A DNA stretch of 13,341 nt from Calditrichota bacterium (GTDB lineage Bacteria; Calditrichota; Calditrichia; RBG-13-44-9). A program made the position numbers and the translations under genes. This document shows, one piece after another, positions 6,556 through 13,341 of this stretch (the first letter of the stretch is position 1; every line of letters starts with the position of its first letter). The notes beneath the pieces are model-generated. The model saw only the letters and a list, made by a program, of their open reading frames with translations, was not told the origin of the DNA and did not search any database. Where the stretch lies: the NCBI GenBank assembly GCA_024276455.1, contig JAJRXE010000017.1:1-13341 (forward strand), in the 5' to 3' direction.

Positions 6556-9465
6556 ATGGAATATTCAAGGATGAAGGCTTTAACAAAAACATTTTCTCCG
6601 GAATCGCAACCAATTCAATCTCTCTTTCTCTCCCAGATTGACGACCAAAAAATCTACCAACAGTGGATTAACCAGATAAAAAATATTTCTTCAACTTTTT
6701 CCAATAATAAATTTTTTAATGAAGAAATATTGGGAGTTTTTTTCCGGGCGCTTCTGGATTCTTTCCAGGGCAGTAATTCCAAAGATCACCTTTTAATCTT
6801 GGACCTCATGATGAGCGACACCGAAGCGGATCACATTACCCCGAAAGCAATTTTACATACCATCCGCCAATTGCGGCAATTATTGATTGCAGAAATCCTG
6901 AACAACAATTACCCTCAAAGCGAATCAATCATTAATAAAATCATTTTCCAGTTCGATCACATTTCGACTTTTTTATATAAAAAAGAGCAAATTTTACGGG
7001 AACTGGATTTACCATTTCAATCCGATTTTGCAATAGAGGATTGGGACATTTCTCTGGGCACTTTCACCATTCCAGGACCCCGTTTTTCCAGTTACGCGAA
7101 GGTAAACACCACCTTACAAAAATGGTTTAATCAAACGGAATCACAAATTGTATTGTCGCAGCAATGGAGCCAGTTTATCCCCGAAAACGATCTCCGAAAA
7201 ATCACGGCAACACTGGACAAGGCCTATGCTCAGAGACGAACCTCCTATCGAATCCGGTACCAATTCAAAATACGGAATAAGCAGCTTCGCCTGGTAGAAG
7301 AGAACGGAGAAATTCGTTACAATTCCAATGGCATTCCGCGCATTATTCGCGGAATTATTCGTCCTCTGGAAGCCAATACAAGCGCTCAATCCCCCGGAAC
7401 TTCGGAAGAAGAGAATAACTTTGTAAACCGTTTGGCGGAACTAATCAAAATCAATAAGGAAATAAGCTTAAATATCGATCATCCTGACATTTGCCAGATT
7501 ATTCTGGACAAGGCATTGGAACTTATTCCCAAAGCCGATGCAGGAAGTTTTTTGCGAGTTGAGGCCGACGGAATGCATTATGCCGCCGCGAAAGGTTACA
7601 ACCTGGAAAAATTAAAAAAGGTAGTCCTTTTTAAAGGCGGGTACAATCAATACTCCGGTATCAGTTCCCAGATTAGCATGCTGGAAAACAGCTCTTACAT
7701 TCATCAGATAAAAGATTTACGGAAAGAAGCCCGTCAAATATTGCCACCCAGCGAATACGAGATCCTGGTAAAATACGGAGAGCTCAACCGGATTCAGTAC
7801 ACATTGAGTGGTTTAATTTACCAGGACAACAAACCATTTGGAATCATCAATATCGACATTCATCAACCCGGGCAAGAATTTACTGACAACGATCAAAAGC
7901 TGTTCGATATCTTTATCCAGGAACTCAGCATCTTACTGCAAAACCGACAGCTCATCCAACAAATTCAGGAATCGGAGAAAAATTACCGTACCCTTTTCGA
8001 GAATTCACCGGTGGCCATTTTCATTGAACAAAATGAACAAATTATTTTAGCAAACCCTAAATTTTGCGAGTTAACCGGATTCAAATTAACCGAACTTCGC
8101 AAACATTCTATTTTCAATTTCCTCCCCGAAAAACAGAAAAAATCGTTAACTAAAACCCTGCAACGAAAATCCGGGAAAGAATATAAATTCAGCAAAGCGG
8201 AAATTACCATCAAAGGGCGGGATTTGCAGGACCGTTACTGCATTGGTTTTTTCTCGCGGATTCATTTTAAAGGGAATTCGGCCCTGTTGGGCGAACTGCT
8301 GGACATTACCCACATCAAGTCATTGGAGAACCAATTACTTCAGATTCAGAAGATGGAAACCGTGGGGACCCTGACAGCCGGCATTGCCCACGATTTCAAT
8401 AATATTCTGGGCGCCATTTCTCCCAGCGCTCAGCTCATCATGATGAATCCCCATGATCCCAACACCAAACAACGCGCCGAAGTAATCTTCCGCATGGCAG
8501 AACGAGCCACCAAACTCACCAAACAATTACTGTCCTTTTCTCGCCTCGATCACCAAAAAGTGGTTCCGTTCAATCTGAATCAGGTAATTCAGAATAGCAT
8601 ACCGTTGATCGAAAAATCGCTGATGAAAAATATTAAACTGGAACTGAGTTTAGACCCCAACCTCAAACCGATTGAAGGCGATTGTAATCGATTTGCCCAG
8701 ATCATCATGAATCTGGTTGTAAATGCGCGGGACGCGATGCCCAACGGTGGGAAGTTGCGAATCGTTACTCGCAATATTAAAGTGGACGAGTCTTACAAAC
8801 ATCTGGACCGTGATTTTAAAGCGGGGTGGTACGTTCAGTTGTCTGTTCAGGATACCGGCAAAGGCATTCCTCCGGAAATCCGCAACAAAATTTTTGATCC
8901 CTTTTTTACTACCAAAGAAGTGGGGAAAGGTACCGGCCTGGGGTTGAGTACGGTCTATGGGATAACTAAAAGTCACCGGGGAGTCATATTAGTAAACAGC
9001 GAGGTAAACAAAGGCACCACGTTTGAATTATTCTTCCCGGCCTCGAAAAAATCGGTTCAAGCGGTTGCCCCCATTAAGAACAGCGAAAATCCTCAAAAAG
9101 GGAGTGGAACCATTTTGGTTATCGATGATGAGGAAGAGCTGCGAGAAGTTTACCAGTACATTTTAAAACACCTCGGGTACAAAGCCTATGTGGCGGCCAG
9201 TGGCAAAGAAGGCATTAAAATTTACAAATCCAAACATCAGGAAATTGACCTGGTTTTACTGGATTACATTATGCCCGAAATGAACGGTAACGAAACTTTC
9301 CGGGAATTGAAGAAAATCAATCCTAAAATTCGTGCCATTGTTTGCAGCGGATATTCCGAACAGAAGGGGCTTCAGGAATTGCTCCAGAAAGGTATTGAAG
9401 GGATTTTAACTAAACCATTTACCCTGCAGACTATTTCCAAGAAAATAAAAGAGGTGTTAAATTAG
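6556..9465 (+). CDS. Soluble hybrid sensor histidine kinase (PAS-GAF-PAS-HisKA-HATPase-receiver)
   Basis: A 969-residue cytoplasmic kinase without membrane helices or signal peptide. Order: an unrecognised helical N-terminal region (1-155); a PAS-like domain (about 160-272); a GAF domain (about 290-465); a PAS domain (about 473-590, NYRTLFENSPVAIFIEQNEQ); a HisKA dimerisation domain with phosphoacceptor His612 in TAGIAHDFNNILGA; and a HATPase_c domain with N-box Asn723 (VVNARDAMPNGG), G1 DTGKGIP (766-772), F-box FDPFFTTKE and G2 GKGTGLGLS (790-798). The C-terminal receiver (about 852-969) has acidic Asp857/Asp858, phosphorylated Asp903 (LLDYIMPEMNG), Ser931 and Lys953 (TKPF). All catalytic residues are intact. 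The ATG at 6556 has AAGGG about 10 bases upstream; a second ATG at 6571 is possible. No response-regulator gene adjoins it, so output probably goes by phosphorelay to a distant partner. The PAS/GAF sensors suggest an internal redox, gas or small-molecule signal, but no ligand can be named. Confidence 0.93.
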   Translation: MEYSRMKALTKTFSPESQPIQSLFLSQIDDQKIYQQWINQIKNISSTFSNNKFFNEEILGVFFRALLDSFQGSNSKDHLLILDLMMSDTEADHITPKAILHTIRQLRQLLIAEILNNNYPQSESIINKIIFQFDHISTFLYKKEQILRELDLPFQSDFAIEDWDISLGTFTIPGPRFSSYAKVNTTLQKWFNQTESQIVLSQQWSQFIPENDLRKITATLDKAYAQRRTSYRIRYQFKIRNKQLRLVEENGEIRYNSNGIPRIIRGIIRPLEANTSAQSPGTSEEENNFVNRLAELIKINKEISLNIDHPDICQIILDKALELIPKADAGSFLRVEADGMHYAAAKGYNLEKLKKVVLFKGGYNQYSGISSQISMLENSSYIHQIKDLRKEARQILPPSEYEILVKYGELNRIQYTLSGLIYQDNKPFGIINIDIHQPGQEFTDNDQKLFDIFIQELSILLQNRQLIQQIQESEKNYRTLFENSPVAIFIEQNEQIILANPKFCELTGFKLTELRKHSIFNFLPEKQKKSLTKTLQRKSGKEYKFSKAEITIKGRDLQDRYCIGFFSRIHFKGNSALLGELLDITHIKSLENQLLQIQKMETVGTLTAGIAHDFNNILGAISPSAQLIMMNPHDPNTKQRAEVIFRMAERATKLTKQLLSFSRLDHQKVVPFNLNQVIQNSIPLIEKSLMKNIKLELSLDPNLKPIEGDCNRFAQIIMNLVVNARDAMPNGGKLRIVTRNIKVDESYKHLDRDFKAGWYVQLSVQDTGKGIPPEIRNKIFDPFFTTKEVGKGTGLGLSTVYGITKSHRGVILVNSEVNKGTTFELFFPASKKSVQAVAPIKNSENPQKGSGTILVIDDEEELREVYQYILKHLGYKAYVAASGKEGIKIYKSKHQEIDLVLLDYIMPEMNGNETFRELKKINPKIRAIVCSGYSEQKGLQELLQKGIEGILTKPFTLQTISKKIKEVLN

Positions 9466-9467
9466 AA

Positions 9468-9501
9468 GGAGCAAGAGAAGGTACTCCCCTTCTCCTGCTC
9501 C
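9468..9501. terminator. Hairpin terminator between convergent genes
   Basis: A 14-base stem with one mismatch (9468-9481 with 9488-9501) and a 6-base loop (TACTCC), between the kinase stop at 9465 and the multiheme cytochrome stop at 9512. The T-tract is poor on the plus strand and short on the minus strand (TTCTAATTT), so it may be an inefficient or factor-assisted bidirectional terminator. Confidence 0.7.
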
Positions 9502-9511
9502 GGCCCTCCGG

Positions 9512-11518
9512 TTAGTAGATTACTTTCCCCTTTTGGACATGCTCGTAAACACTACCAAACTTCAAATAATTTTCCACATCAGCCAGGGTATTGCAGTTCG
9601 CCTGAATAACCTCAGGAAGTAAATCCAGATTTTTCTTTTCTTTTAACAAGCGTTCAATCCAGCGGGGATGTTTTTTAACCGCTGCCTTCAAAGACATTTT
9701 TCCGGTCAACCAGGACAAATTCATCGGATATTGTTCCGGATGGAAAATCACAAAGAACAAATGGAAAACCACAATCGCCAGCGAGGCAAGAATAGCTTCG
9801 TAAAAATGGATTAATTCAGCGGCCCGCACCACCCAGGACGGTGCAAATTGTGTAATAATGGTGGGGAACCAGAGTACAAATCCGGTAATTCCCATTACAA
9901 TACCGCCCCAAACCACCGCCCAATACTCGGCCTTTTCGGTGTAATCGAATTCCTCGTAACGAGGTTTTTCCGAACTCAAGTAGAGATAATATTTTAACGT
10001 CTGAATCACCTCTTTAATATCGCTGAAGCGTAACATGATTTGTTTAAACAGATAGCGGCCCCGCTTGGTAAAACTAATGTAGTAAAGGTGATAAACTGAA
10101 ATTGAAATAAACGCCACCGCTGCAATTCGATGTAGTAAAGCCCGCCCACCGGCGGAAATACCGAGTTTTGCAAACATATCTACCCACCAGGCATCGGGAA
10201 ATTTCAGGGCGAATCCGGTTAAAGCCAACAGGGTGAAGGAAATCATTAGAACCGCATGTTGAAAGATTTCGGGAATTTTAAAGCGAATGACGTAAAGATG
10301 CTTTTCTTCCAGTCGTTTGTAACGGATGTAACGGAGGAAAATGATTAAATTGTGAAAGAACATTCCGCCGATCACCACAACAATAAGAGAAATGTAAATC
10401 AGCGAAATCCAGTAATTTATCGGATTGCTCCGAATCAGCATGCTCTCGTGGGTATAGCTCTTGGCAAAAGATTCGGTCACATTTTTATGGCACTGGGAGC
10501 AAGTTTTCACCAGATTTTCTTTGTTCACAGAGGAGAGAGGATTCTTCGGTCCATAAATTTCATGGTGGCGGTGGCAACTGGCGCAGGTTGGCGCTTTTTT
10601 CTGCCCCAATTTAACTGCCAGTCCGTGGTAGGAATCTTCGTAAGTTGAAACCACCTTCTGCGAGAGCCCATATTTTCTAATCAGGCGCGGATCGTTATGG
10701 CAGCGTTCACATGCATCGTGCGCCGCAATTAAATAGGCCGAGTCCGGCGAAACAATCTGATGCTCTCCGTGGCAATCTGTACAGTCCGCCGATTCCAGAA
10801 TGCCATGGCTTAAAGCGACAAAGTGAATCGATTTTCCGTATTCTTCAAACTCATCAAAATGGCACTGTCCGCATGTTTTAGGAATATTCAGCTTGTAAAT
10901 GGTAGATTGAGGATCAATTCGGCGGCGGATACTGTGGCTGGTGTGGCAGGTATTGCAGGTAGGCGCTTCTTCATTTCCCTCTTCAATAAGCTTACCATGC
11001 ACCCCTTTTAAAAATTCCGGAGCAATTTGGGCAATATGCAAACTGTCGCTCAGCGCCAGATCTCTTCTGTGGTGGCATTCGTGGCAGGTAACCGGGAGAT
11101 TCTCAAAATAGGTCTTCGATTTCGGATTGTCGGACGGCAGAATATCGTGTTTGCCATGGCAGTCCCAGCACTTTGGAGCCAATTCTTCTCGATGAACGAA
11201 TTTTAACCCGTGCATGCTCTGGGCATATTCATTCGCCTCGTCTTCGTGACAGGTGCCGCAATTGACCAACGCCAGCGTTTCCTGGTGAGGAAAGTCTTCG
11301 ACCCCTTCCAGATCCTGATGACAGTCAATGCAGCTTAAGTCGGCGTGAATAGACTGACTAAATTTCAAGGAATCGACGAACATGGACACTTCTTTTCCGT
11401 TCGGATCGGTTCCGGTTAGCTCCGGATCGGAATGGCAAGACAGACAGGTTTCGTTATCCTGTGAAAAAGCGGAAAAGGTCAAGAAGGTCAGGATGATAAT
11501 GGAAATCATTTTCAACAT
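9512..11518 (-). CDS. Undecaheme cytochrome c fused to membrane cytochrome b (CbcL-like quinone oxidoreductase)
   Basis: A 668-residue exported fusion. A signal peptide (1-19, cut near SAFS|Q) leads a periplasmic domain with eleven CxxCH sites starting at Cys25, 63, 87, 117, 145, 188, 216, 246, 270, 312 and 340, with many extra His available as second ligands. The C-terminal half has about five membrane helices (370-395, 418-438, 461-483, 532-552, 571-592) resembling the diheme cytochrome b of FdnI/HydC; candidate b-heme ligands are His421, His463 or 477, and His571 or 586. A soluble tail follows (about 605-668). The architecture matches Geobacter CbcL, an inner-membrane menaquinol dehydrogenase feeding periplasmic cytochromes for metal or electrode reduction, though the heme count appears higher. 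The ATG at 11518 is chosen over an upstream in-frame start at 11617: AAGGAG lies 7 bases before it and it opens a proper signal peptide. Direction (quinol oxidation or quinone reduction) is unproven. Confidence 0.92.
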   Translation of the reverse strand: MLKMISIIILTFLTFSAFSQDNETCLSCHSDPELTGTDPNGKEVSMFVDSLKFSQSIHADLSCIDCHQDLEGVEDFPHQETLALVNCGTCHEDEANEYAQSMHGLKFVHREELAPKCWDCHGKHDILPSDNPKSKTYFENLPVTCHECHHRRDLALSDSLHIAQIAPEFLKGVHGKLIEEGNEEAPTCNTCHTSHSIRRRIDPQSTIYKLNIPKTCGQCHFDEFEEYGKSIHFVALSHGILESADCTDCHGEHQIVSPDSAYLIAAHDACERCHNDPRLIRKYGLSQKVVSTYEDSYHGLAVKLGQKKAPTCASCHRHHEIYGPKNPLSSVNKENLVKTCSQCHKNVTESFAKSYTHESMLIRSNPINYWISLIYISLIVVVIGGMFFHNLIIFLRYIRYKRLEEKHLYVIRFKIPEIFQHAVLMISFTLLALTGFALKFPDAWWVDMFAKLGISAGGRALLHRIAAVAFISISVYHLYYISFTKRGRYLFKQIMLRFSDIKEVIQTLKYYLYLSSEKPRYEEFDYTEKAEYWAVVWGGIVMGITGFVLWFPTIITQFAPSWVVRAAELIHFYEAILASLAIVVFHLFFVIFHPEQYPMNLSWLTGKMSLKAAVKKHPRWIERLLKEKKNLDLLPEVIQANCNTLADVENYLKFGSVYEHVQKGKVIY

Positions 11519-11553
11519 TATTAAACTCCTTTTCTTTTTCTTTTGACAAATAT

Positions 11554-11757
11554 TTAACTCCGTTGACGCTCTTTCTCCTTTAAATAGCGATTGAGGCTCT
11601 CGAGATTGAATAACCACTTCCCTCCCAGCTTGATGGCAGGGAGGTCAATTTTCCCACTTTCCAGCAAGCGATACAAACTTCCTTTGTGCATTCTTAAATA
11701 TTCTGCTGCTTCCTTCAAGGTCAGGAGTTTAATTTTGCCATTATTTTCTTCAGCCAT
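11554..11757 (-). CDS. Small excisionase-family helix-turn-helix DNA-binding protein
   Basis: A 67-residue protein almost entirely made of one MerR/excisionase-type winged HTH (HTH_17). LLTLKEAAEYLRMHKGSLYR (11-30) is the helix-turn-helix, GKIDLPAIKLGGKWLF (35-50) the wing, followed by LESLNRYLKEKE (52-63), the typical closing helix. GGAG lies 6 bases before the ATG. It ends 35 bases before the CbcL-like start, with no promoter or terminator seen between, so the two are probably co-transcribed. No integrase, attachment site or other mobile-element gene is nearby, so despite the family name it is more likely a local transcription regulator, possibly of its own operon. Its target is unknown; repeated motifs in the long leader upstream are candidates. 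Confidence 0.88.
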   Translation of the reverse strand: MAEENNGKIKLLTLKEAAEYLRMHKGSLYRLLESGKIDLPAIKLGGKWLFNLESLNRYLKEKERQRS

Positions 11758-11985
11758 ATTTCACTCCGTTAGGCTTTATTTTTACCGTCAGCTAAAATAA
11801 TTTAACTGCTCCTTTTTCACCCCAATTGTGATATTTATCCCTTGTTTTTACCAAACAATCCAATCCCCTTCGTACGGCAAAAAAATCACTAAAAATATGC
11901 AACAACCTGTAACAATATGGCAACAAAAAGTTAAATTAAAACATAATATTTCACAACAATAATCAAATTTCTTTATTTTTTATCT
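11758..11985 (-). promoter_or_regulatory. Long AT-rich leader of the HTH-cytochrome operon
   Basis: About 228 transcribed bases without a convincing gene, between the predicted start near 11985 and the HTH ATG at 11757. On the plus strand it holds three G(C/T)AACA motifs at 11899, 11909 and 11920, spaced 10 and 11 bases apart, and TTGTGA-type motifs at 11826-11831 (plus) and 11956-11951 (minus). No known riboswitch was recognised. It looks like an operator-rich leader, or an untranslated region with its own regulatory role. Confidence 0.45.
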
Positions 11986-11991
11986 AAAATA

Positions 11992-12020
11992 AATATAATT
12001 CTTTGTGAAATATATGTCAA
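11992..12020 (-). promoter_or_regulatory. Strong sigma70-type promoter of the HTH-cytochrome operon
   Basis: On the minus strand, TTGACA (12020-12015) and TATATT (11997-11992) are separated by exactly 17 bases: a perfect -35 and a 5/6 match at -10. It begins just 3 bases past the stop of the PAP2 gene. The -35 overlaps TTGTGA-N6-TGTCAA (12003-12020), which has the 6-6-6 layout of a CRP/FNR-family site, although only 4 of 6 positions are symmetric. Confidence 0.78.
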
Positions 12021-12023
12021 TAC

Positions 12024-12917
12024 CTATTTGAGAGAAACGGGAAGACGGGTCGGAAAGAATAGTTTGGCCGACAAGAATAAAACCAGGCCAGATAAAGCAA
12101 CTCCTGCAATGACATCGATGAGATAATGGTAGCGCAAAAAAACCGTTGAAATAATAAGCAAAATTACCAGGGGAATAAGCAAATAAAATACTTTCAGTCG
12201 AAATTTGTACGCATAAAATAATACCACCAACGCCACGGCCGTATGCCCACTGGGAAATGCGTCCCACTGAACATTCTCGAGATTATTTAACAGTTGTCCC
12301 AGTAGCTGAAACGGCTGAGAACCGCTCAGTAGCGTTTGGTACTTGTGCGCCAGGTAAAAGCGCGGCCCCAAGGCGGGAAAAAGAACATATCCCAGATAAG
12401 AAAGGTAGAACGTTAACAACACCGCAAAGGCGAATTCATTAAACTCATGGACCCGTCGCCTTCTGGATAAAGGAATCAGCACCAGGAGAGGGAAAAAATA
12501 AAAAATGGAATAACTGAATTGCAAAAGATCGACCAGATAAGGGTAGTTAAACGTTTCCAGCCAGAGGGTAATCGATTTACCGGTCAACCATTGGTCAATC
12601 TGAATCAGATAAGGATCGATATCGTGAGGATTGATCTCCGGGACCAAATAATGCAACACGTTGAAGAAAAGCGGAAGAAACAATAAGGGATACCATTTCT
12701 GTAAGAACCTCAACGGTTGGTGTTGAGGCTTGAGTCCTCCCAATAATATTGTAAATGCCAACCCTACGAGGTGCAACGCAACGATGCTCTTCGCATAATT
12801 TATGCGCTGGAAAAAAAATAAAATGATTAAAATCCACACGGCAAGATAAGCTGCCGTTAACCAGTCGTACAAACGGTAGCGTTTGAAATCAAAAAATTTT
12901 TCCGCGCCAGGTTCCAC
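12024..12917 (-). CDS. PAP2-family membrane phosphatase/phosphotransferase
   Basis: A 297-residue integral membrane protein with about six or seven helices. It carries PAP2 signatures: a degenerate first motif around LFPALGPRF (179-187), AFPSGHTA (220-227) with acid/base His225, and FLRYHYLID (260-268) with Arg262, nucleophile His264 and Asp268. The GPRF-PSGH-YHYLID arrangement and long N-terminal region resemble the inositol-phosphorylceramide-synthase/Aur1-like branch of PAP2 rather than short undecaprenyl-pyrophosphate phosphatases. It probably acts on lipid phosphates or transfers a head group at the outer face of the membrane. The start is a GTG at 12917 with AGGAGG 9 bases upstream. No terminator was found after its stop, where the next operon's promoter begins at once, so readthrough into the HTH gene is possible. 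The exact substrate is unknown. Confidence 0.85.
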   Translation of the reverse strand: MEPGAEKFFDFKRYRLYDWLTAAYLAVWILIILFFFQRINYAKSIVALHLVGLAFTILLGGLKPQHQPLRFLQKWYPLLFLPLFFNVLHYLVPEINPHDIDPYLIQIDQWLTGKSITLWLETFNYPYLVDLLQFSYSIFYFFPLLVLIPLSRRRRVHEFNEFAFAVLLTFYLSYLGYVLFPALGPRFYLAHKYQTLLSGSQPFQLLGQLLNNLENVQWDAFPSGHTAVALVVLFYAYKFRLKVFYLLIPLVILLIISTVFLRYHYLIDVIAGVALSGLVLFLSAKLFFPTRLPVSLK

Positions 12918-13249
12918 TCTTCAAATCCTCCTAAATCCCATTCCCGAATATATTAATATAAAACCGGGATATTAAAAATTAAAAATATTTTTCCCGGCGG
13001 AACGATCGTTTCCTGAATTTACGATTAAAAATCGCAAAAAGCAGAAAAATTTGTCTGGGCCGGTACAAACAAAATCCTTCTTATTGAATTAGACATTTGA
13101 AATGCTTAAATTTCGCACGGTCATTTTGCATGATGCCCAATAATCACTCCCCGGGATTTTAAAAACCGGGCTAATTTCTTTTCCAAGAAAGGAAGCAATT
13201 AAAAAAGAATAATAAACAGTCTGAACTAAAACACGGCAAAGGAGACACC
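12918..13249. other. Divergent intergenic region between PAP2 and aconitase genes
   Basis: 332 bases with no gene. Visible: a long-looped inverted repeat CCGGGA (12964-12969) / TCCCGG (12992-12997), followed on the minus strand by TTTTAT; a perfect 10-bp palindrome AACGATCGTT (13001-13010); a small palindrome CGAT-N5-ATCG (13022-13034); and a hairpin CCCGG/CCGGG around 13150-13170. The 16-base segments at 12964 and 13151 match at 14 positions. A weak plus-strand promoter is possible at 13084-13111 (TTGAAT-16-TTAAAT). Confidence 0.5.
13084..13111 (+). promoter_or_regulatory. Possible promoter for the aconitase gene
   Basis: TTGAAT (13084-13089) and TTAAAT (13106-13111) with a 16-base spacer, each matching consensus at 4 of 6 positions. 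It would give a leader of about 130 bases. It is only suggestive in such AT-rich sequence. Confidence 0.25.
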
Positions 13250-13341
13250 ATGGGAAATTTCTTCAAAGATAGTTTTCAGACGAAATCTCTCTTAAACGTT
13301 AAAGGAAAACAATACACCATATTCAGCCTTCCCAAACTGGC
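13250..13341 (+). CDS. acnA: Probable aconitate hydratase, N-terminus only (cut by window edge)
   Basis: Only the first 30 codons lie in the window. The ATG at 13250 has GGAG 5 bases upstream. The visible peptide contains KDSFQTKSLLNVKGKQY (6-22) followed by FSLPKLA. This resembles the N-terminus of AcnA/IRP1-type aconitases, where a short K-D-x-F/L-x-(A/T)-x-x-x-L element is followed by a G-K-x-Y strand and a Y/F-S-L-P motif. If correct, it isomerises citrate to isocitrate in the cytoplasm using a 4Fe-4S cluster, whose ligands lie beyond the window. It is divergent from the PAP2 gene. The call rests on a short stretch, so it is moderate. Confidence 0.62.
   Translation, partial: MGNFFKDSFQTKSLLNVKGKQYTIFSLPKL

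Noticed and set aside
6305..6613. Minus-strand open frame of 102 codons overlapping the kinase start and the NfeD promoter.
   Set aside because: It lacks a ribosome-binding site and a recognisable domain, covers the consensus promoter at 6302-6330, and overlaps the start of a well-supported gene.
11519..11617. Upstream extension of the multiheme cytochrome to a start at 11617.
   Set aside because: It would overlap the HTH gene and place a charged stretch before the signal peptide; AAGGAG directly precedes the ATG at 11518.
11554..11757. Mobile element signalled by an excisionase-like protein.
   Set aside because: No integrase, transposase, tRNA or flanking direct repeats are seen; this HTH fold is common in ordinary regulators.
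11758..11870. Short open frames in the leader of the HTH-cytochrome operon (for example from a TTG near 11860).
   Set aside because: Weak start codons, roughly 20 codons, and no conserved motif; they cannot be told apart from chance.
1..13341. CRISPR arrays, tRNA or rRNA genes, insertion sequences.
   Set aside because: No regularly spaced repeats, cloverleaf-type sequence, rRNA segments or transposase-like proteins were noticed.

Overview
The window comes from a bacterium with strong Shine-Dalgarno sites (GGAGG or AAGGAG in front of most genes), moderate G+C by eye, and respiration rich in c-type cytochromes. Gene content and protein style suggest an anaerobic or microaerophilic member of the FCB/Calditrichota side of the tree, but no rRNA or marker gene is present, so this is inference only. 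Ten genes are supported; the last one runs off the right edge.

Left part (1-6350). A plus-strand geranylgeranyl-reductase-family flavoprotein (113-1339) converges on a minus-strand cluster read from right to left: NfeD-type membrane serine protease (6274-4997), slipin/stomatin (4987-4223), a large cytochrome bd-superfamily subunit with two C-terminal c-heme domains (4140-2581), and a smaller paralogous bd-superfamily membrane subunit (2556-1435). A near-consensus sigma70 promoter (6302-6330) precedes NfeD, and a strong bidirectional hairpin terminator (1375-1407) closes the cluster. The four genes may therefore be one operon, although an 82-base gap separates slipin from the cytochrome genes.

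Middle (6331-9510). A soluble hybrid histidine kinase (PAS-GAF-PAS-HisKA-HATPase-receiver) diverges from the NfeD cluster and converges on the next operon across a shared hairpin.

Right part (9512-13341). A minus-strand pair encodes a small excisionase-type HTH protein and an exported 11-heme cytochrome c fused to a membrane cytochrome b, an architecture like CbcL of Geobacter. Its near-perfect promoter lies about 240 bases upstream of the HTH start, giving a long AT-rich leader with repeated TTGTGA and GYAACA motifs. Next come a minus-strand PAP2-family membrane phosphatase/transferase and, divergent from it, the first 30 codons of a probable aconitase.

How it may work together: the CbcL-like protein has the layout of a quinol-oxidising enzyme that passes electrons to periplasmic c hemes. 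The bd-like pair has the layout of an oxygen (or other acceptor) reductase fed by c hemes rather than quinol. The most unusual item is the bd-like pair: signature residues of ordinary CydA are split between the two paralogous subunits, and the genes sit behind an NfeD-slipin membrane quality-control pair.
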